A stretch of 64,000 bases of DNA from Corallium rubrum (GCA_964035015.1 OZ035997.1:80803269-80867268); one strand, 5' to 3'; counted from the first letter of the stretch, positions 1-12,658 are shown. The notes: generated by a model not told the origin, from the letters alone. Program-made: numbers and translations.

Positions 1-212
1 CAAAATACAATAACTTTCGAGACAATGATTCAACGAGTTTTAGATATATGTATCTGGCTGCTTCGTATTCACATTTTTTTGCAGTTTAAACTCCAACAAA
101 GGTCTTGTTAAGGCCTGCCTTTTCCTTAGTTTGCGGAATTAAGAAGACACATAAGACGAAAGGTGAAGGAGCTATCATTGGTAAAGATTCTGACTTCAGT
201 GCATTGGCTAAA

Positions 213-1163
213 ATGAATCCAACCACTAAAGAAATCAACACATTTCGTTCTTTATCTAATTTGAGACGCCATATGGCCGTAACACACGCCGAAGAGAGCC
301 CATTCAAGTGTTATATCTGTGAAAAGACATTTACTCAGTCAATCTATTTACTACGTCATGAAAAGACGCATACTGGAAAGAAACCTTGCAAATGTGATGT
401 CTGTGACAAGACATTTTCTCGATCAAGTGAGTTACTTCGTCATAAAAGAACTCATACAGGAGAGAAACCTTACACGTGTGATATCTGTGACAAGACATTT
501 TCTCGATCATTTACTTTGAAATGCCATCAGCGAACACATGATGGAAAACAATTATTTAAATGTGATATTTGTAACAAAGCATTTTCTTGGCCGTGTGCAT
601 TAGCACGTCATCAAAGAATGCATACTGGAAAGAAACCCTACAAGTGTGATATATGTGATAAAACATTTTCCTGGTTGTGTGCATTAGTAAACCATCGGAG
701 AATACATACTGGAGAGAAACCATTCAAATGTGATATTTGTGACAAGAAGTTCTCCCAGTCAAGTACTTTAATATGTCATAAAAGAACGCATACTGGGGAG
801 AGACCATTTAAATGTGATGTCTGTGGCAAGAAATTTTCCCGTTCAGATCACTTGCTATGTCATAAAGTAACTCATACCGGAGAGAAACAATTCAAGTGTG
901 ACATATGTGACAAAACATTTTCTGAGTCAAGTAACCTATTGCGTCATAAAAGAATACATATTGAACAGAATGGTTTTAAATGTAATGTCTGTAACCAGAC
1001 TTTTGGTTATAAAACATTTGATCAACACATGTTGACCCATGAACTAGAAGCTACAGAACCAAATGGAATGGAATATATATGTTTGAAATGCGATGCCAGA
1101 TTTGATCTGGTCAGTGCATTGGTAAAGCATGTGACCAAGGTTTGTCAAGGTGGCTCTCTCTAG
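213..1163 (+). CDS. C2H2 zinc-finger protein (about 9-10 fingers)
   Basis: Intronless open frame for a protein of about 316 residues, probably a DNA-binding nuclear regulator. The first in-frame ATG is at 213; upstream in frame there is only a TTG at 105 and a TAA at 87-89, so I start at 213. Eight canonical fingers (C-x2-C-x12-H-x3-H joined by TGEKP-like linkers) follow one another, then a ninth with an altered spacing and a tenth ending close to the stop. The very first finger is broken: compared with the paralogue at 12659, a short in-frame deletion removes both its cysteines and leaves only the helix and histidines. No KRAB, BTB or SCAN-like domain is visible. The downstream flank has an A-run at 1255-1268. 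Targets cannot be inferred. Confidence 0.85.
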   Translation: MNPTTKEINTFRSLSNLRRHMAVTHAEESPFKCYICEKTFTQSIYLLRHEKTHTGKKPCKCDVCDKTFSRSSELLRHKRTHTGEKPYTCDICDKTFSRSFTLKCHQRTHDGKQLFKCDICNKAFSWPCALARHQRMHTGKKPYKCDICDKTFSWLCALVNHRRIHTGEKPFKCDICDKKFSQSSTLICHKRTHTGERPFKCDVCGKKFSRSDHLLCHKVTHTGEKQFKCDICDKTFSESSNLLRHKRIHIEQNGFKCNVCNQTFGYKTFDQHMLTHELEATEPNGMEYICLKCDARFDLVSALVKHVTKVCQGGSL

Positions 1164-1334
1164 TTTGAAACTGCAAAATATATTGTAAAATATTTTAAAC
1201 TCTGAATGAATGCGTTAAAGACGATTTCTATGTGCATGCACGTTCAGAAAAATATTAAAAAAAAAAAAGGGTTACGCTTCCAAGACTGAACATGTATTAG
1301 AATGCCTCTTTTACAACCTATAACCAGGGTATAT
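1164..1334. other. 3' flank of zinc-finger gene
   Basis: AT-rich sequence with an A-run near 1255-1268 and no further coding potential. It may hold the 3' UTR; no clean AATAAA is visible. Confidence 0.4.
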
Positions 1335-1560
1335 CAAGTCATGGGTAGCGTGTGCTGTTAGGGCGCTGCCTCTTACTGCTGCAGTCTAAAGTTAAGCCAG
1401 GTTAGACGGAGTTAGTACTAGGATAGGTGACCGTCTGGTAATAAACCTGTTCTCGAGCTTTGGGCTCATGTGCTTCGAGGTTTTTACCGGGTTCCCCGAT
1501 TTCCAGCTCCGAAAACCAACATCTAGATCTTGAGTTCTTCACTGTAATCCGTGGTCTGAC
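1335..1560 (+). mobile_element. 5S rRNA-derived SINE, copy 1
   Basis: The stretch around 1390-1445 closely matches the 3' half of 5S rRNA, including an internal-control-region-like segment (GTTAGTACT..GGAT..GGTGACC). The 5' part is decayed. Downstream it runs into an unrelated body with the same order of motifs (accgggttccccgattt) as the copy at 54548. SINE3-type elements use a 5S-derived pol III promoter, which fits. It is not a functional 5S gene because the remainder of the 5S sequence is not conserved. Confidence 0.6.
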
Positions 1561-1879
1561 CTGTGTCGTATGGCGGCTGCCATACCTACAACACACGAAA
1601 TCCGCGAACGGTTGATGGAGCGCAGCGACCGAAGTAAAACACACTGTTGGCCTATAGGGGAGGTGGGTGGGGCGTTTTGCAAACGAAGCTACCGGTTACT
1701 GGAAGCTACCACGTTCTAACTCAAGAGAGCTAATTTATTCAAAACCATCCCGCATGCAATCTTCAGTTTAAGGTTACTTTTTTCTCTTTCAAATATAATT
1801 TTCTTTTTCGAACCCTGCTTTAAACTCTAACAGCTGTCTGTATAGCTCGCTTGCTTTTTCTTTGTGGTTTTGGCGTCAA

Positions 1880-2065
1880 CAAAACGTTCCAAACCCGCCG
1901 GATTAATCCGCTTCTGATCCAGTGAGCTCTATATATAACTGGAGTGATTGATATCTTTGTGGCAATCTTGTTCCCAGAGCCCGCGATCTCCTTATGGACC
2001 TAGTGAAGTATGTTAGTTACGGTCTTGTTGCGTCTGATCCACTGAACTCTATATATACCTGGAAG
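1880..2065. repeat. Short tandem duplication with a CTGATCCA motif
   Basis: The segment TCTGATCCAsTGArCTCTATATATAmCTGG occurs at about 1914 and again at about 2033, 119 bp apart. Related TCTGATCCA-type sequence also occurs at 7500 and, inverted, at 10805, near the ends of the 3.3-kb inverted-repeat element. Confidence 0.4.
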
Positions 2066-2079
2066 GCTGACTCCCAATC

Positions 2080-3225
2080 AAAAAGTGAGGCAAAATATGG
2101 CGGCAATGGGGAATTTTTGGACGTCACTTCTAGGTCCCTACGCGGTCATCTTGGATGTCAGTCTTAGTCTTTTTTTGCAACCGAACCATTCATTTTCTTT
2201 ATGAGGAACTGCGTATGTTGACCGTTGGCACAAATTCAAATGGAATATCACTACAAAATTCATGAAATATATACCACGACCCATAGAATTTCGACATAAA
2301 TGTTCTTAACTTGCCTCTGCTTAATTTCTATTTGTTGATGCTTGTGTCTTTCTGACTTCCGACTCGAGTTTCAACTATATTTCGACGAGATGTTTACTTC
2401 TGGTTAAATATAACCTCTTTATACTAAAAATAAGGAAAGGCTGGCAACTTTCAGTAAAGAATATTTTAGACGACGCTCATTTAAAGCTCCGTAGAATACA
2501 CAAAGACCGCTCGATCTCGCGACGTAGTATATTCGTAAAGAACTCGGCTGTTGGTTCATAGACCTTATTCAAAAATGGCCGCCGAATTTCTTTTATATAA
2601 AAACATATAAATTAGCCCTTATGAACTCGTTTTCATGTGTGAAATTCAAAAGAATTTTTACTTTAAAACGAGGTCATAAGGGCTAATTTATATGCAAATA
2701 AAAGAATTCTAATTCGGCGACCATTTTTGAATAAGGTCTATTGCTCTTTCATTATGTGCGTATATACGAACGGCCGGTGTCACCTCAATTTGTAGGAACG
2801 TTTCTCGAGCTGCGAAGATGAACGTTTGGGTCGAAAGAGCAATGAACTGAAAGCCAAGTTATTTAGTTCTTGACGATTGTACTGATGACAATTTTAGCGA
2901 GTCGAGTGGTTTTTGAGGATTTTACTGAGCTTCAAGTGAGGGCCGTCTGAAATATTTCTATGTCTAAATTTGAATATTCTCTGTGATTCTAAATTTATTT
3001 CGAATTTCTATACCCTGTTCCCAGAGGATTTCTCTTGTAAGTACAGAAAGTTAACACAAAAGGAACACAACACTGCTCGCGCTCAAGAGGGTGTGCGTTT
3101 GGGCTGTCTGTGGTTCGGCCGCGAGTAAAAAGACTAAGACTGACATCCAAGATGACCGCGTAGGAGCCTAGAGCTGACGTCCAAAAATTTCCCATTGCCG
3201 TCATGTTTTGTCCCACTTTTTAGTC
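2080..3225. mobile_element. Inverted-repeat element with about 110-bp arms
   Basis: The sequence at 2080-2180 returns in reverse complement at 3120-3225 with roughly 85-90 percent identity by eye. Shared arm features include the run around atcttggatgtcagtc and the segment around ggaatttttggacgtca. The arms enclose about 0.9 kb without a coding frame and a smaller MITE at 2559-2741. This is a non-autonomous foldback-type element; its superfamily is not determined. Confidence 0.6.
2559..2741. mobile_element. MITE, ATAGACC family, copy 1
   Basis: Terminal inverted repeats read ATAGACCTTATTCAAAAATG at the left and its complement at the right, about 30 bp long with few mismatches. The interior is also partly palindromic (ttaaaacgaggtcataaggg and its inverse). 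Two further elements in the window (23968-24161 and 36827-37122) share the ATAGACC terminus; the first of them also shares interior motifs such as TTCAAAAGAAT. Confidence 0.7.
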
Positions 3226-3302
3226 CTGGGTTTGAATGGAGTCAGCCTTCCAGGAACAGCAGGGAATTTTGTCTGCCCGCGCGTCGCGCGAGTTGTCGTG
3301 GG

Positions 3303-4866
3303 GAGTCTGGGCACAGAATAAGGATCAACCAGAAGTCCAACTCAGTGTCGGCACCTTTGATGTAAGCGTCCTCGGGAAATGTCGGCCTCGCGATCCCGGC
3401 GCCATTTTGAAAGTAAGTGCCCCCGGGAAATTAACCCTCTCGTCCTTGTGACCCTCGGGCTCCTGTATTCAATTACTCTTGGCCTTCTTGTGACCTTTTA
3501 ATTAAATTTGTATTGTTATCTATATATAAATAATATTTAGTTAAGTAAATAAGTAATTCACTTTAGAAAACGATTCTTTGGAGATAAAAATCTTTGACCA
3601 CGAGGTTATTAAAACTTCAGTACGCAGATACTACGGGTAAAACGTCCGTGGCAAAAAAAGTCCTGTACTCACGAAGCGGGTTTTATCTTTCTCGATTTTG
3701 CCGACACATTTGTTTATAGAAAGAGATGGCTAAAATTTTCGCAACTACGCATTGTTGAAATACATCGGGTACGTATGTTGTTAGAAATTTTATCAGCTTT
3801 GATTCGGTATATAGTTCAAATTTTAGTGTTACCTGTAACTTTTTAAAATGTTCGAAATGTTCTCACCATTGCTCGTAAAATAAGAATTATATAATGGGAA
3901 ATGGACTCCTCACAAGTGTTATAGAATTTTGGATTTTGTTTTTAAATACTAAACGCACAGCCCTGAACAAGATATTAAACAAAGGGTACTGTCAAGTGCT
4001 ATTCATGTCAGAACTTTTAATTTTCTTGCTGGGAAGTATTTTAAAATATGAAAAAAACATCATTATTTTGACGTGGACCGACTGAAATGGATGAATTTCT
4101 TAAGTTTGTTTTGCCTTTTGTTGTTTTGGCGTATTCTATGACCTCAGAAAGACTTCTAGCATGGACCTAAGATATTTCTTGAACAGAAGCTAATTCAAAT
4201 ATGAATGGAGTGGAAACGTTTGCAGATTTCTAGTTGAAGTTGAAAACGTTTTTGGTGCCAATTAGTGATCATACCTTTTGAACATATGAAAAAATATTAA
4301 CTTCTATGGTCAATGGTCAGAACATTTTAAACATTTTAAAAAGTTACAGGTAACACTATGATTTGAACTATATACCGAATCAAAGCTTACAAAATTTCTA
4401 ACAACATACGTATCCGATGTATTTCAACAATGCGTAGTTCCGAAAATGTTAGCCATCTCCTTCTATAAACAAATGTGTCGGCATAATCGAGTAATGTAAA
4501 ACTCAGCTTCGTGAGTACAGGACTTTTTTGCCACGGACTTGTACCCGTAGTATCCGCGTACTGAAGTTTTAATAACCACGTGGTCAAAGAATTTTATCTC
4601 CAAAGAATCGTTTCCTAAAGTAAATTACTTATTTACTAAACTAAATATTATTCATATATAGATAACAATATGAAGTTAATTAAAAGGTCACAAGACGACC
4701 AAAAATAATTGACAACAGGAGCCCGAGGGTCGTAAGAACGAGAAGGCGAATTTGCCGGGGGCACTTACTTTCAATATGGCTGACTGGCGCATGCGCATAA
4801 AATAATGGGACACTTTTTTCTGCGAGTTGGACTTCTGGTTGATCCTTATTCTGTGGTCTGGGGACT
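3303..4866. mobile_element. Foldback element with about 560-bp inverted arms
   Basis: The sequence at 3303-3860 is repeated in reverse complement at 4315-4866, including the segments agaataaggatcaaccaga, agtaagtgcccccgg and atactacgggtaaaac and their complements. About 450 bp of AT-rich spacer separates the arms. No transposase frame is present. The CpG-containing outer parts suggest it could have carried promoter-like sequence, but that is speculative. Confidence 0.75.
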
Positions 4867-5276
4867 TCAAAAACATAAACAAAGATGGCGGTGAATTGTT
4901 TTCCCCACCACCCTTATTTCCCCCAGAAAAAGGTGTATAATTTGTAAAACGGCTTGTGAAAGGACAGAAAGTCAGAAGCAGCCTCCCATAACGTGAAGAA
5001 ATAGAAAGATGTCTTAGTCAATCGCACGATATTAAATTGGGTGACAACGACTTGAGTACGTTGTGGTCAACGTGCCGTGGCTCAAATGCACGCAGTTTAA
5101 TTGAGCTCAAAGCCCCATTTCTACAATTTTGAGAACAAAAAAGTGTCGTTAGAATTTAAGAAAATCAACTAAAGACTGACAATCAGTAAAAATATTTTGT
5201 GGCAATGGGGCAGATTTTGTAGAAATTGACAATATTTGCATGTCGTCGCCGCAATGAAATTAGTAGCGTAGGCATG

Positions 5277-6562
5277 TCAAACTTTATTGTAAGATCTGAG
5301 TGAGACAAAAAAACTGATTATCCCAGAGCCGGGCGTAGGGCCGAAGGCCCGGAGCCCGGTGAGGGTGCTAATCTCGACATGCGTGGAGTCCACTTTACAC
5401 GCGTGTTGAAATGCGAGTCGATTTAAGCGATCTGAATATTTGTATATATATATATATGTGTGGACGGACCACGCGCGGTGAAGATTGTGGGGCACTGGAA
5501 ACAATATAGTTCCTGACAAAAAAGATTTGAAAAAGATTTGATATTATTCTTGACAAAAAGACTTGAGAAAGGAGTTTTTGGGATACGTATCCTTTTCAAA
5601 AGAACAGAAACAAATCAACGTTTACGCATATAAAGTCTTCAGACTTGACTAAAAGGAAACCCGTCAAACCAAGTCTCGAAAGAAACGAAGACAAAGGCCC
5701 GAAAAGTTTATAAAGCTACGGTAAAAATATAGAGCAGTCGTTCTCAGTAATCACGAACACTTAGTAGCAAAACTGTTGAGTTTCCCTGTTTACATCTATC
5801 ACTGTTAATTTTGTTTTATATTTTGTGTGTCCTTGAAGTATCATATCCGGCATTGCATGTTTTTTCTTGCCAATGCCCGTTACGTTGTATTTTTTACCTG
5901 TGGCTGCAGTCTTATCTCCTTTTAAATGGCTTTCTTATTGTAAAACTACATATGACTTAGCGGTTGTTTATAATTTAGCATAAAAATGGAGAAGGAACAT
6001 TTCTTCTTTTGTAAAACGTACAAAGACTACAAATGCTGTTGAACTGAATATTTATTAACATGTATGTGAAAACACTTTCAGCAATTCAGATTTCGAAATG
6101 AAAAATTGTTTTTGTTATATTAGTTTAAATAAATTTAAAATGCCATAAATGAATATAGTTTGAGTAGTTTTCAAAATGCAAATATTTTTAGATACCAAGC
6201 GATGTTCTTTGTGGGAAGAAAGAACTGTATTGCACGCGAACGAGATTGAGTTCAAACCCTGGTGGCAACGTGCAATTTTCTTCATCTCAATATAGTTTAC
6301 GAAATATCATCCTTGAATTTTTCTTTGTTCTTTGTGGCATTTTTCTTCAAAAAAAATAGAGTGTTTTTTTTTATTTTAAATATTCTACCATAATTAAAAC
6401 TATATTTTCATCGTTCCGACCATTCGCGAGGATCTGGGTACGAGAATGCGTTCCGACAGGAGTAGCTATTTCCAGGCCTCCAATAAAAAAGAGCGCAAGG
6501 GAGGGGGGGGAGTTGCTGTAAAAGCGAGCGAGGGGTTATTGCATTTATGTATTTCTAGTATA
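5277..6562. repeat. Unnamed dispersed repeat, copy A
   Basis: Begins near a GC-rich block (gggcgtagggccgaaggc, then gagggtgctaatctcgaca), then an ACGCG stretch, a short TA microsatellite, AT-rich sequence with a conserved ggcattgcatg motif, a G-run, and a 3' block ending gcgaggggttattgcattta. Copies B (16030-17083) and C (24535-25712) show the same motifs in the same order. No coding frame longer than about 80 codons is shared. The class is unknown; it could be a non-autonomous retroelement or a solo terminal repeat. Confidence 0.6.
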
Positions 6563-6605
6563 TTACTATATGCGAACGGAATTATACATAAATTTAGCAC
6601 AACAT

Positions 6606-6967
6606 CAGGCACGTAGCCAGGATTTTGAAAGGGGGGGAGCCGAAATCAGAATAAATTTTTAGGGGGGTCCGGGTGCATACTCCCCCGGGAAATTTTGAAT
6701 CGAGAGTCGCTGAAATGCCATTTCCTGGCTTTTGGAGGAAGATTTTACAGACTCTAAAGGCTAAAAAACGTCATATAAAATACTCAAAACACGCAAACGT
6801 CACATAGATACTCAAAATGCATACACTCAGTAGATTGAGTACACTGTTTACAGTTTATTTCCTGACACAATTGATATTGCATCAGTTTTGTAGTTACATG
6901 GCTGTCGTTATATATCAAAAGGGGGGGAGCCGCGGCTCCCCCGGCTGCCCCCCTGGCTACGTCCCTG
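6606..6967. mobile_element. hAT-like MITE with target duplication ACAACAT
   Basis: Starts CAGGCACGTAGCCAGG and ends CCTGGCTACGTCCCTG, which are inverted repeats. It is flanked on both sides by ACAACAT (6599-6605 and 6968-6974). CAGGG-type ends and a 7-8 bp duplication are typical of the hAT superfamily. The 362-bp interior has G-runs beside both ends and no transposase. Confidence 0.85.
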
Positions 6968-7830
6968 ACAACATTGTGGCAGTTAAGAGGTCTTGCTCGA
7001 CATAAGACAGAATCTGTGTACGTTTTAAAGACAGCACTAACTAGTAAACAAGTCATCTGATGAAAGAATGAATACATAATTTACCCACTTTCTACAATTT
7101 TCCCATTACGAAATACCTCTCAGATATCAAAAGCAGTAATGGAATAAAAGGAAACCAGCATTTAATTTTGTGTCAGTAGGCAAATTTTCAGTTTATAGTC
7201 GATCAGACATTCGCTATCAATTTGACTCCAATGCGGCTCCTTCGTAGCATCACTTCATCTTCGATATTTACACACCTTCCTGCCTAAAATGTCTTCTTTT
7301 ACCTATCGAAAGAACGTCAGTGTCTCCACTAATTGGACAACATAGTTTAAAACTCTGGTTGACCGACAGATTGTTAGTAAATCTTGAAGATATCTTGGTC
7401 GTCCTACTTTCTCCACATTTTCAAAATTTCGCCACAAACGACAACAAAACACGAGGAGCCCGCGATATTTTTTAACAGCGCAAGACAAAATTCCATGGTC
7501 TGATCCACTGATCTTTTATTAACCTGAATGTCAGGCCTTTATTTGTTCCCGCCTTCCGCTAAACCCGGCTGCGCGGGCAGAGGTGCGGGCGAGCGAGAGG
7601 GCGAGAAAAATAATGGCCTGAGGAAACTCTTAACAAAACTGTGGGGACATCTCACGGACGGGAGCTCTAATTGAAGTAAGGATTTTGATTGGTTCATTCA
7701 GATAAACAACTGCCCGAAGGTGCACCGTCAAGGTGCACACCGTGAGTCCGTGACAAGGTCATCGCCATTTTTCGAATCTGTTTATCGTTATCGTGTACGT
7801 TTCTGAAAATCTTTTATGATTTAAATCGTT

Positions 7831-8075
7831 TATGTCGGAAAATCAAATCATAGAAGGATTTTTCGACCGCTTTGTTAAATTCATTCACACATTTCGTCTA
7901 TGAGTCTTTGAAATCAGTACAAACGACGTGCATTCGAAAGCTCGCTGTTGACAGCCAAGATGTCTTTGCTGTTTTGCCCACTGGTTTTGGTAAAAGTCTA
8001 ACATTTCAGATATTGCCATTTGTGTTCTCTGAACTTCATCGACTTCAACATGGCACGATGAGGAATTTCGTTGTA
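7831..8075 (+). pseudogene. RecQ/DEAD-like helicase N-terminal fragment
   Basis: An ATG at 7831 opens a frame (starting MSENQIIEGFF) that shifts by one base near 7880 into a frame encoding the helicase start: a Q-motif-like region followed by the Walker A-type motif PTGFGKS at about 7980-8000. The recognisable helicase similarity ends near 8075, and no DEAH box or later SF2 motif follows, so the gene is a broken fragment. SF2 helicases normally unwind DNA using ATP. Its place just inside one arm of an inverted-repeat element suggests it belonged to that mobile element. Confidence 0.6.
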
Positions 8076-8159
8076 GCAGGTGGAGACCTTGCGAAAAGCA
8101 GTCTACTTGGGTTCTTCGACCTTCGTTCAATGATATGGGACGATGGCTACTGAAGGCGA

Positions 8160-10660
8160 AGCCGATGCGAAAGTCCAAGTTGTTTATGGCAGTGCTGAAC
8201 AATAGTTGTCAGAAAAGTGGACCCGTATGTTACAAAACGGGAATCTCGGAGCAGTTAGTCTTAGTTGTGGATGACTGAGTTTATACGGTCGAGACGTGTT
8301 TATAATTATATGTATCAATGTATTAAATGGGCTACCTGCATTCTAAAATTTAAATTCTAAAACTGTATAACATAATTCCCAAACTATTGCGTTTGTTTTT
8401 AATATAAAACATCAATATCCCGTCGATCCTTTTCTCCAACGTTCTAGCCTGTGCTACAAAATTATATATTTTATTAATTTAGTCGAAACTATATCAAGGC
8501 GGCTATCAAATCGTGTTTATCTTTTATTCGACTTCTTCTCTAGATCGGGTCTAGATACCATGGACAAACGCCTTCAATTCGAGCTCGTGTATTTATTGCA
8601 AGTCTATACCTAGACGACCTAGTCACCTAGGCTAGTCTGGACTAAAACCAGACGCGGAGAAAGACTATATATTTCCGTGGGATGAAATCAAAACATACGC
8701 TTACAACTCATATCAATCATACTCGTTCATATTTAAGAAAAGGTACGCGCTTGCGTATATGCGGATACTGGTATTTGGCTAACATGACTGAACAATGTAA
8801 ATTGTATATTGCAAACACATTAATGTAGAAGAAGAAGATACAAAGAAGATACTACAACTTATTGTTGTAAAGTAAACATATGATGGTGATTGTAAGAAGC
8901 ATTTAGAAAGATCTGCAAGAAACTGAATACCTCAAGCTGAGTGCTTTTGGGGGCATAATGAGCAAATTAGACTGAAATTTCAGCATGAATTTACAAGCAA
9001 ATCACTTTAAAATAATGCTGCAATTGTGAATTTGATTGAGAAAACTGGCTGCAGGCTATTTAAACCGCTAAGGCTCCAAGGCTGGCTGAGATTTTCAGCC
9101 CACAATAAACTGCAATAAAACTTTAGACTAGCTTATGCCAGCCCAGCCTGAAATTACTTGTTCAGATCAACTAAATTATGTCAAATGAACAAGTCTATTT
9201 TACACCATGCATTTAAATTCTGACATATTGCTCATTACCAGAAATTTGGGACAAGATGGTGGCGCGCGTGCGTATTAAGGACCATAATAATGGAGATTCT
9301 CAACAGTAAATAACAAGGAGAGCACATAATTATTCAAATTTTGCTTAAACGGTGACATATTTCTTCTTTGCCCGACTCCATTTGACTTCAGCATGGACTA
9401 AGGAACAGTTATAACTAAAAAACTTTTGCTTACTTCGACGACAAAATACTTCCCTAGCTCGTCTTATTTTTGCACTGAAAGCGCCACTATCCATAGTGTT
9501 AGCCATAGTAATCTTTGCAAACAGGTTCTAGAAATTGGCCAAATTGACCAACAACGTTACGGGCGATGCGAAGTGCCCGACTCGTGTTGCATTCGGCATG
9601 AGTCAGTCTACTTCGAGAGCACATAAAGGTCCTCATTTATCTCTAGCATAGTACTTCCAAAAGCGTTTGAACTTGCTTGATTTCACAGTCCTCTTCGTGC
9701 ACGATTTAGGCGAATTCTAAAGAACTCAATGACCTGAATAATGAGAAACACTAGAATACAGTAGAATCACACTCATTAGAAATTCTAGAATACATAATTA
9801 TATTATTAGGCGAATATAGCCGCTGATCGAGAGCAGCTGCGGCACAAATGACCCAAATTTCTGGTAATGTCAAGCCGTGCAGCTCACTCTCATTTTAACA
9901 TTTAACCGCTGAACTAGTTGGACGTTATTTGTAAATTATTGTACATTATTGATTTATTGAAAGCAAGTTACTTGTTATTATTAAATAGTCAATTGTTTAC
10001 TGTCTATTTTAATACAGTACAGTTTGAGCACAGCTAAGCACGGAGGCTTTGTTTTGGGTTTGGTTTGATTTGATCTTTGCTTTGCAAATTTTGTGAGTAC
10101 CATCACAGCCTGCACATTGACAGATGGAGTCTGATGAAATTGCAAATATAACAGTTTACAGTTTATACATGCACACCTAGAAACAAGAAAAACTACGTCA
10201 ATGCTTGCAAATAAATAAAAAAAATGTATATACAATTTACCAACGTCGAAAAAAAGCCAAATAATTCCTAATGTTTGAGCCATACCTTCCTGTGTTAAAT
10301 CTTCGTTCAACGTACCATCAACTTAAATATTTGAAATCTATATTCATGTGTAAGTTTTCTTACCTTCTAAATGAATCTTATCGTCCTTGAATAGGTCTTT
10401 ATAATCGCTTTAACATCCACTCTTGTCTTCGATATTTGAAAAGCGTTGCAACACTCGAAATGATTTTTGATGACGCACTATATCACATTCGCTAAAGCGC
10501 TATTCGGCTTACGTTCGTGAACGTTCGTATCACGTTCGTACATACGAATAAGGCTTCAGATCGATGATCTTACGCCTTGATCACGTGATTGACGACATCT
10601 CTACACATAGTCAAGTGCAACCGGGTTTAACAACCAGTATCCGAAAAAATAGCAAGTGGG
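8160..10660. other. Interior of inverted-repeat element, no gene recognised
   Basis: About 2.5 kb of AT-rich sequence. Frames longer than 60 codons are present on both strands (for example 9426-9626 plus, 9981-10310 minus), but none shows a domain I recognise or a consistent codon signal. Confidence 0.4.
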
Positions 10661-11849
10661 CCGAAGACGGTTTTGTTAAGAGTTTTCCCAGGCCTTTATT
10701 TTTCTCGCCTTCTCGCTCGCCCGCACCTCTGCCCGCGCTACCGGGTTTAGCGGAAGGCGGGAACAAATAAAGGCCTGACATTCAGGTTAATCCTTTATAG
10801 AGATCAGTGATCTGATCCAGTCAAAAGATCGCGTAGGAGACTGGAACTATACGTACGCCATGTTTGACTTCAGTCTTTGCCCGGTGAACGAACAGAAGAT
10901 ATCACTCCAGTTATATCTAGAACTAACTGTTCTGATCAGGACGGCCACCATGTTTGTTTTGCTCAAACCACTGGCCAGCTCGTTAAACAACAGCCTATTT
11001 TTGATATTTTGTACATCGCAAGTCTGTATGTTTTTAGCCAGTCACAGACGGGATTGTATCAGTATTGTAAAATAATATGCAATTATGATAGCTTGTGTTA
11101 TCAACGCCGAAAGTGTCATCTGCCGAAGCCGAAGGCTGAGGTTTTCAGCCAATCATAGTCGAGATTATATCAGTAATGTATAATAATACACTAGTAGTTC
11201 CAGCATTATGTTTTGCATTGCGCAGCTTTTCTGTACATAATTCTGCAATACTAATTCAGGCTAAATAGTGCATCATGCAACTCATATCTCTGAAGACGTT
11301 GTTCGAGTAAACAACGGAACGTTAGATTTTATTAAATATTATGTTACTTTTATCCTGTGTTGGATAGCTTGTATTCGTGTTTTGTGCTGGGCACTGATAT
11401 TTTTATAGATCACTTGCTGCCTTTCGAAAATATCGACGCATTGAGCGTAAATTGGGAAAGGGGAAGTTAGATTTAACATGCTTACGAACTACAAGATTCG
11501 TGGAGTTATTCCGCGTTTTTTGCAATTTAAAGTTGCCAACCATCAGCCGCGAAATTCTTACGCATACCAACTATGTCAGAAGAGGTTGCTGGCTGAAGAA
11601 ATTATGATCAATGCCAGAATTCGAGACCTGAACGGTGAACTGTCTGAGATAACTCTACACTAAGAAACCTTGCACCTGTATCCTACCGGGAAATGCCCAA
11701 GTTCAGGGTCAGATGTCAGCTGTCCAGGTTTGGGAAGCCTGATCTCTGATTGGTCAATGTAGGGAATGGAATGTGGCGCTCTCAGACGTGGTTGGTGGAG
11801 GGGCGAACGCTTGACACGGCAGCGAGGGAGGCTAGACCCAGAGACACTT

Positions 11850-12292
11850 AATCCAAAACACGTGCATAAACAATTCGGAAAAAGAATAAAACTAAATGTT
11901 ATGCATAGTTAAACAGTCTGACAATAAAAAACTGTTACCAAATAAGTAGCGACAGTTGTTGCTATGGCAACAATGACGCTTCAAAATGGCTTTCAATTAC
12001 CCTTCAAACTAATTTAATTCGAAAAAAACTTTGATGACCCCCAATTCTTTTTTTATTAAAACTTCTCTTGAGGAGTGAATAATCAATTGGCCGATTTTAA
12101 AAAATTCTGCAAAACGAAATTTTTTAAAAATTAACAAACATGATTTTTCCGACTGCTTAATTTTTCAGACTGTTTAACTATGCATAACATTTAGTTTTAT
12201 TCTTTTTTAGAATTGCTCATACACGTGTTTTAGACTCTCAAACTTGTATTTTCCAATTTTCAAGAAACTGTGTGGAGCCACCTTAATTAATT
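11850..12292. mobile_element. Foldback element, CCAAAACACGT family, copy 1
   Basis: Shares the sequence blocks aacaattcggaaaaagaata, gttgttgctatggcaacaat and actgtttaactatgcataac with the copy at 38130-38715. The ends are inverted repeats of each other (aactaaatgttatgcata and its complement). This copy lacks most of the second long arm. It ends in ggagccaccTTAA, an unoccupied TTAA at the place where the other copy carries an insertion. Confidence 0.7.
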
Positions 12293-12304
12293 TTTTGTGT
12301 AATC

Positions 12305-12447
<143 letters not shown>

Positions 12448-12658
12448 TGTATTTATACCGCGCAAATTTAACTTTAAGGTTTTCAGATCGAAGGCATATT
12501 AAAGGCAGTAAACCGTACCTGAGGACCTAACATGAAGTACTAGTCCTATACACGCCGCTGAATGGTATGTTTGTTTTGACAAGCCGAAATCATTCAAGAT
12601 AGTGAGCAAATGTACTGTATTAGCTGTCTGAACTCTGAAATGTGAAAGAATATTAACC

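Larger units (their letters stand above)
7497..10822. mobile_element. 3.3-kb inverted-repeat transposon relic
   Basis: The segment at 7497-7643 (containing gtcaggcctttatttgttcc, a run of CGGGC-rich sequence and gaaactcttaacaaaac) reappears in reverse complement at 10668-10822. The element encloses a RecQ-like helicase relic at its left end and then about 2.5 kb without a clear gene. Decayed autonomous or semi-autonomous DNA transposon is the simplest reading. I could not identify a transposase. Confidence 0.6.

Noticed and set aside
1335..1445. Functional 5S rRNA gene
   Set aside because: Only the 3' half resembles 5S and it is fused to a SINE body.
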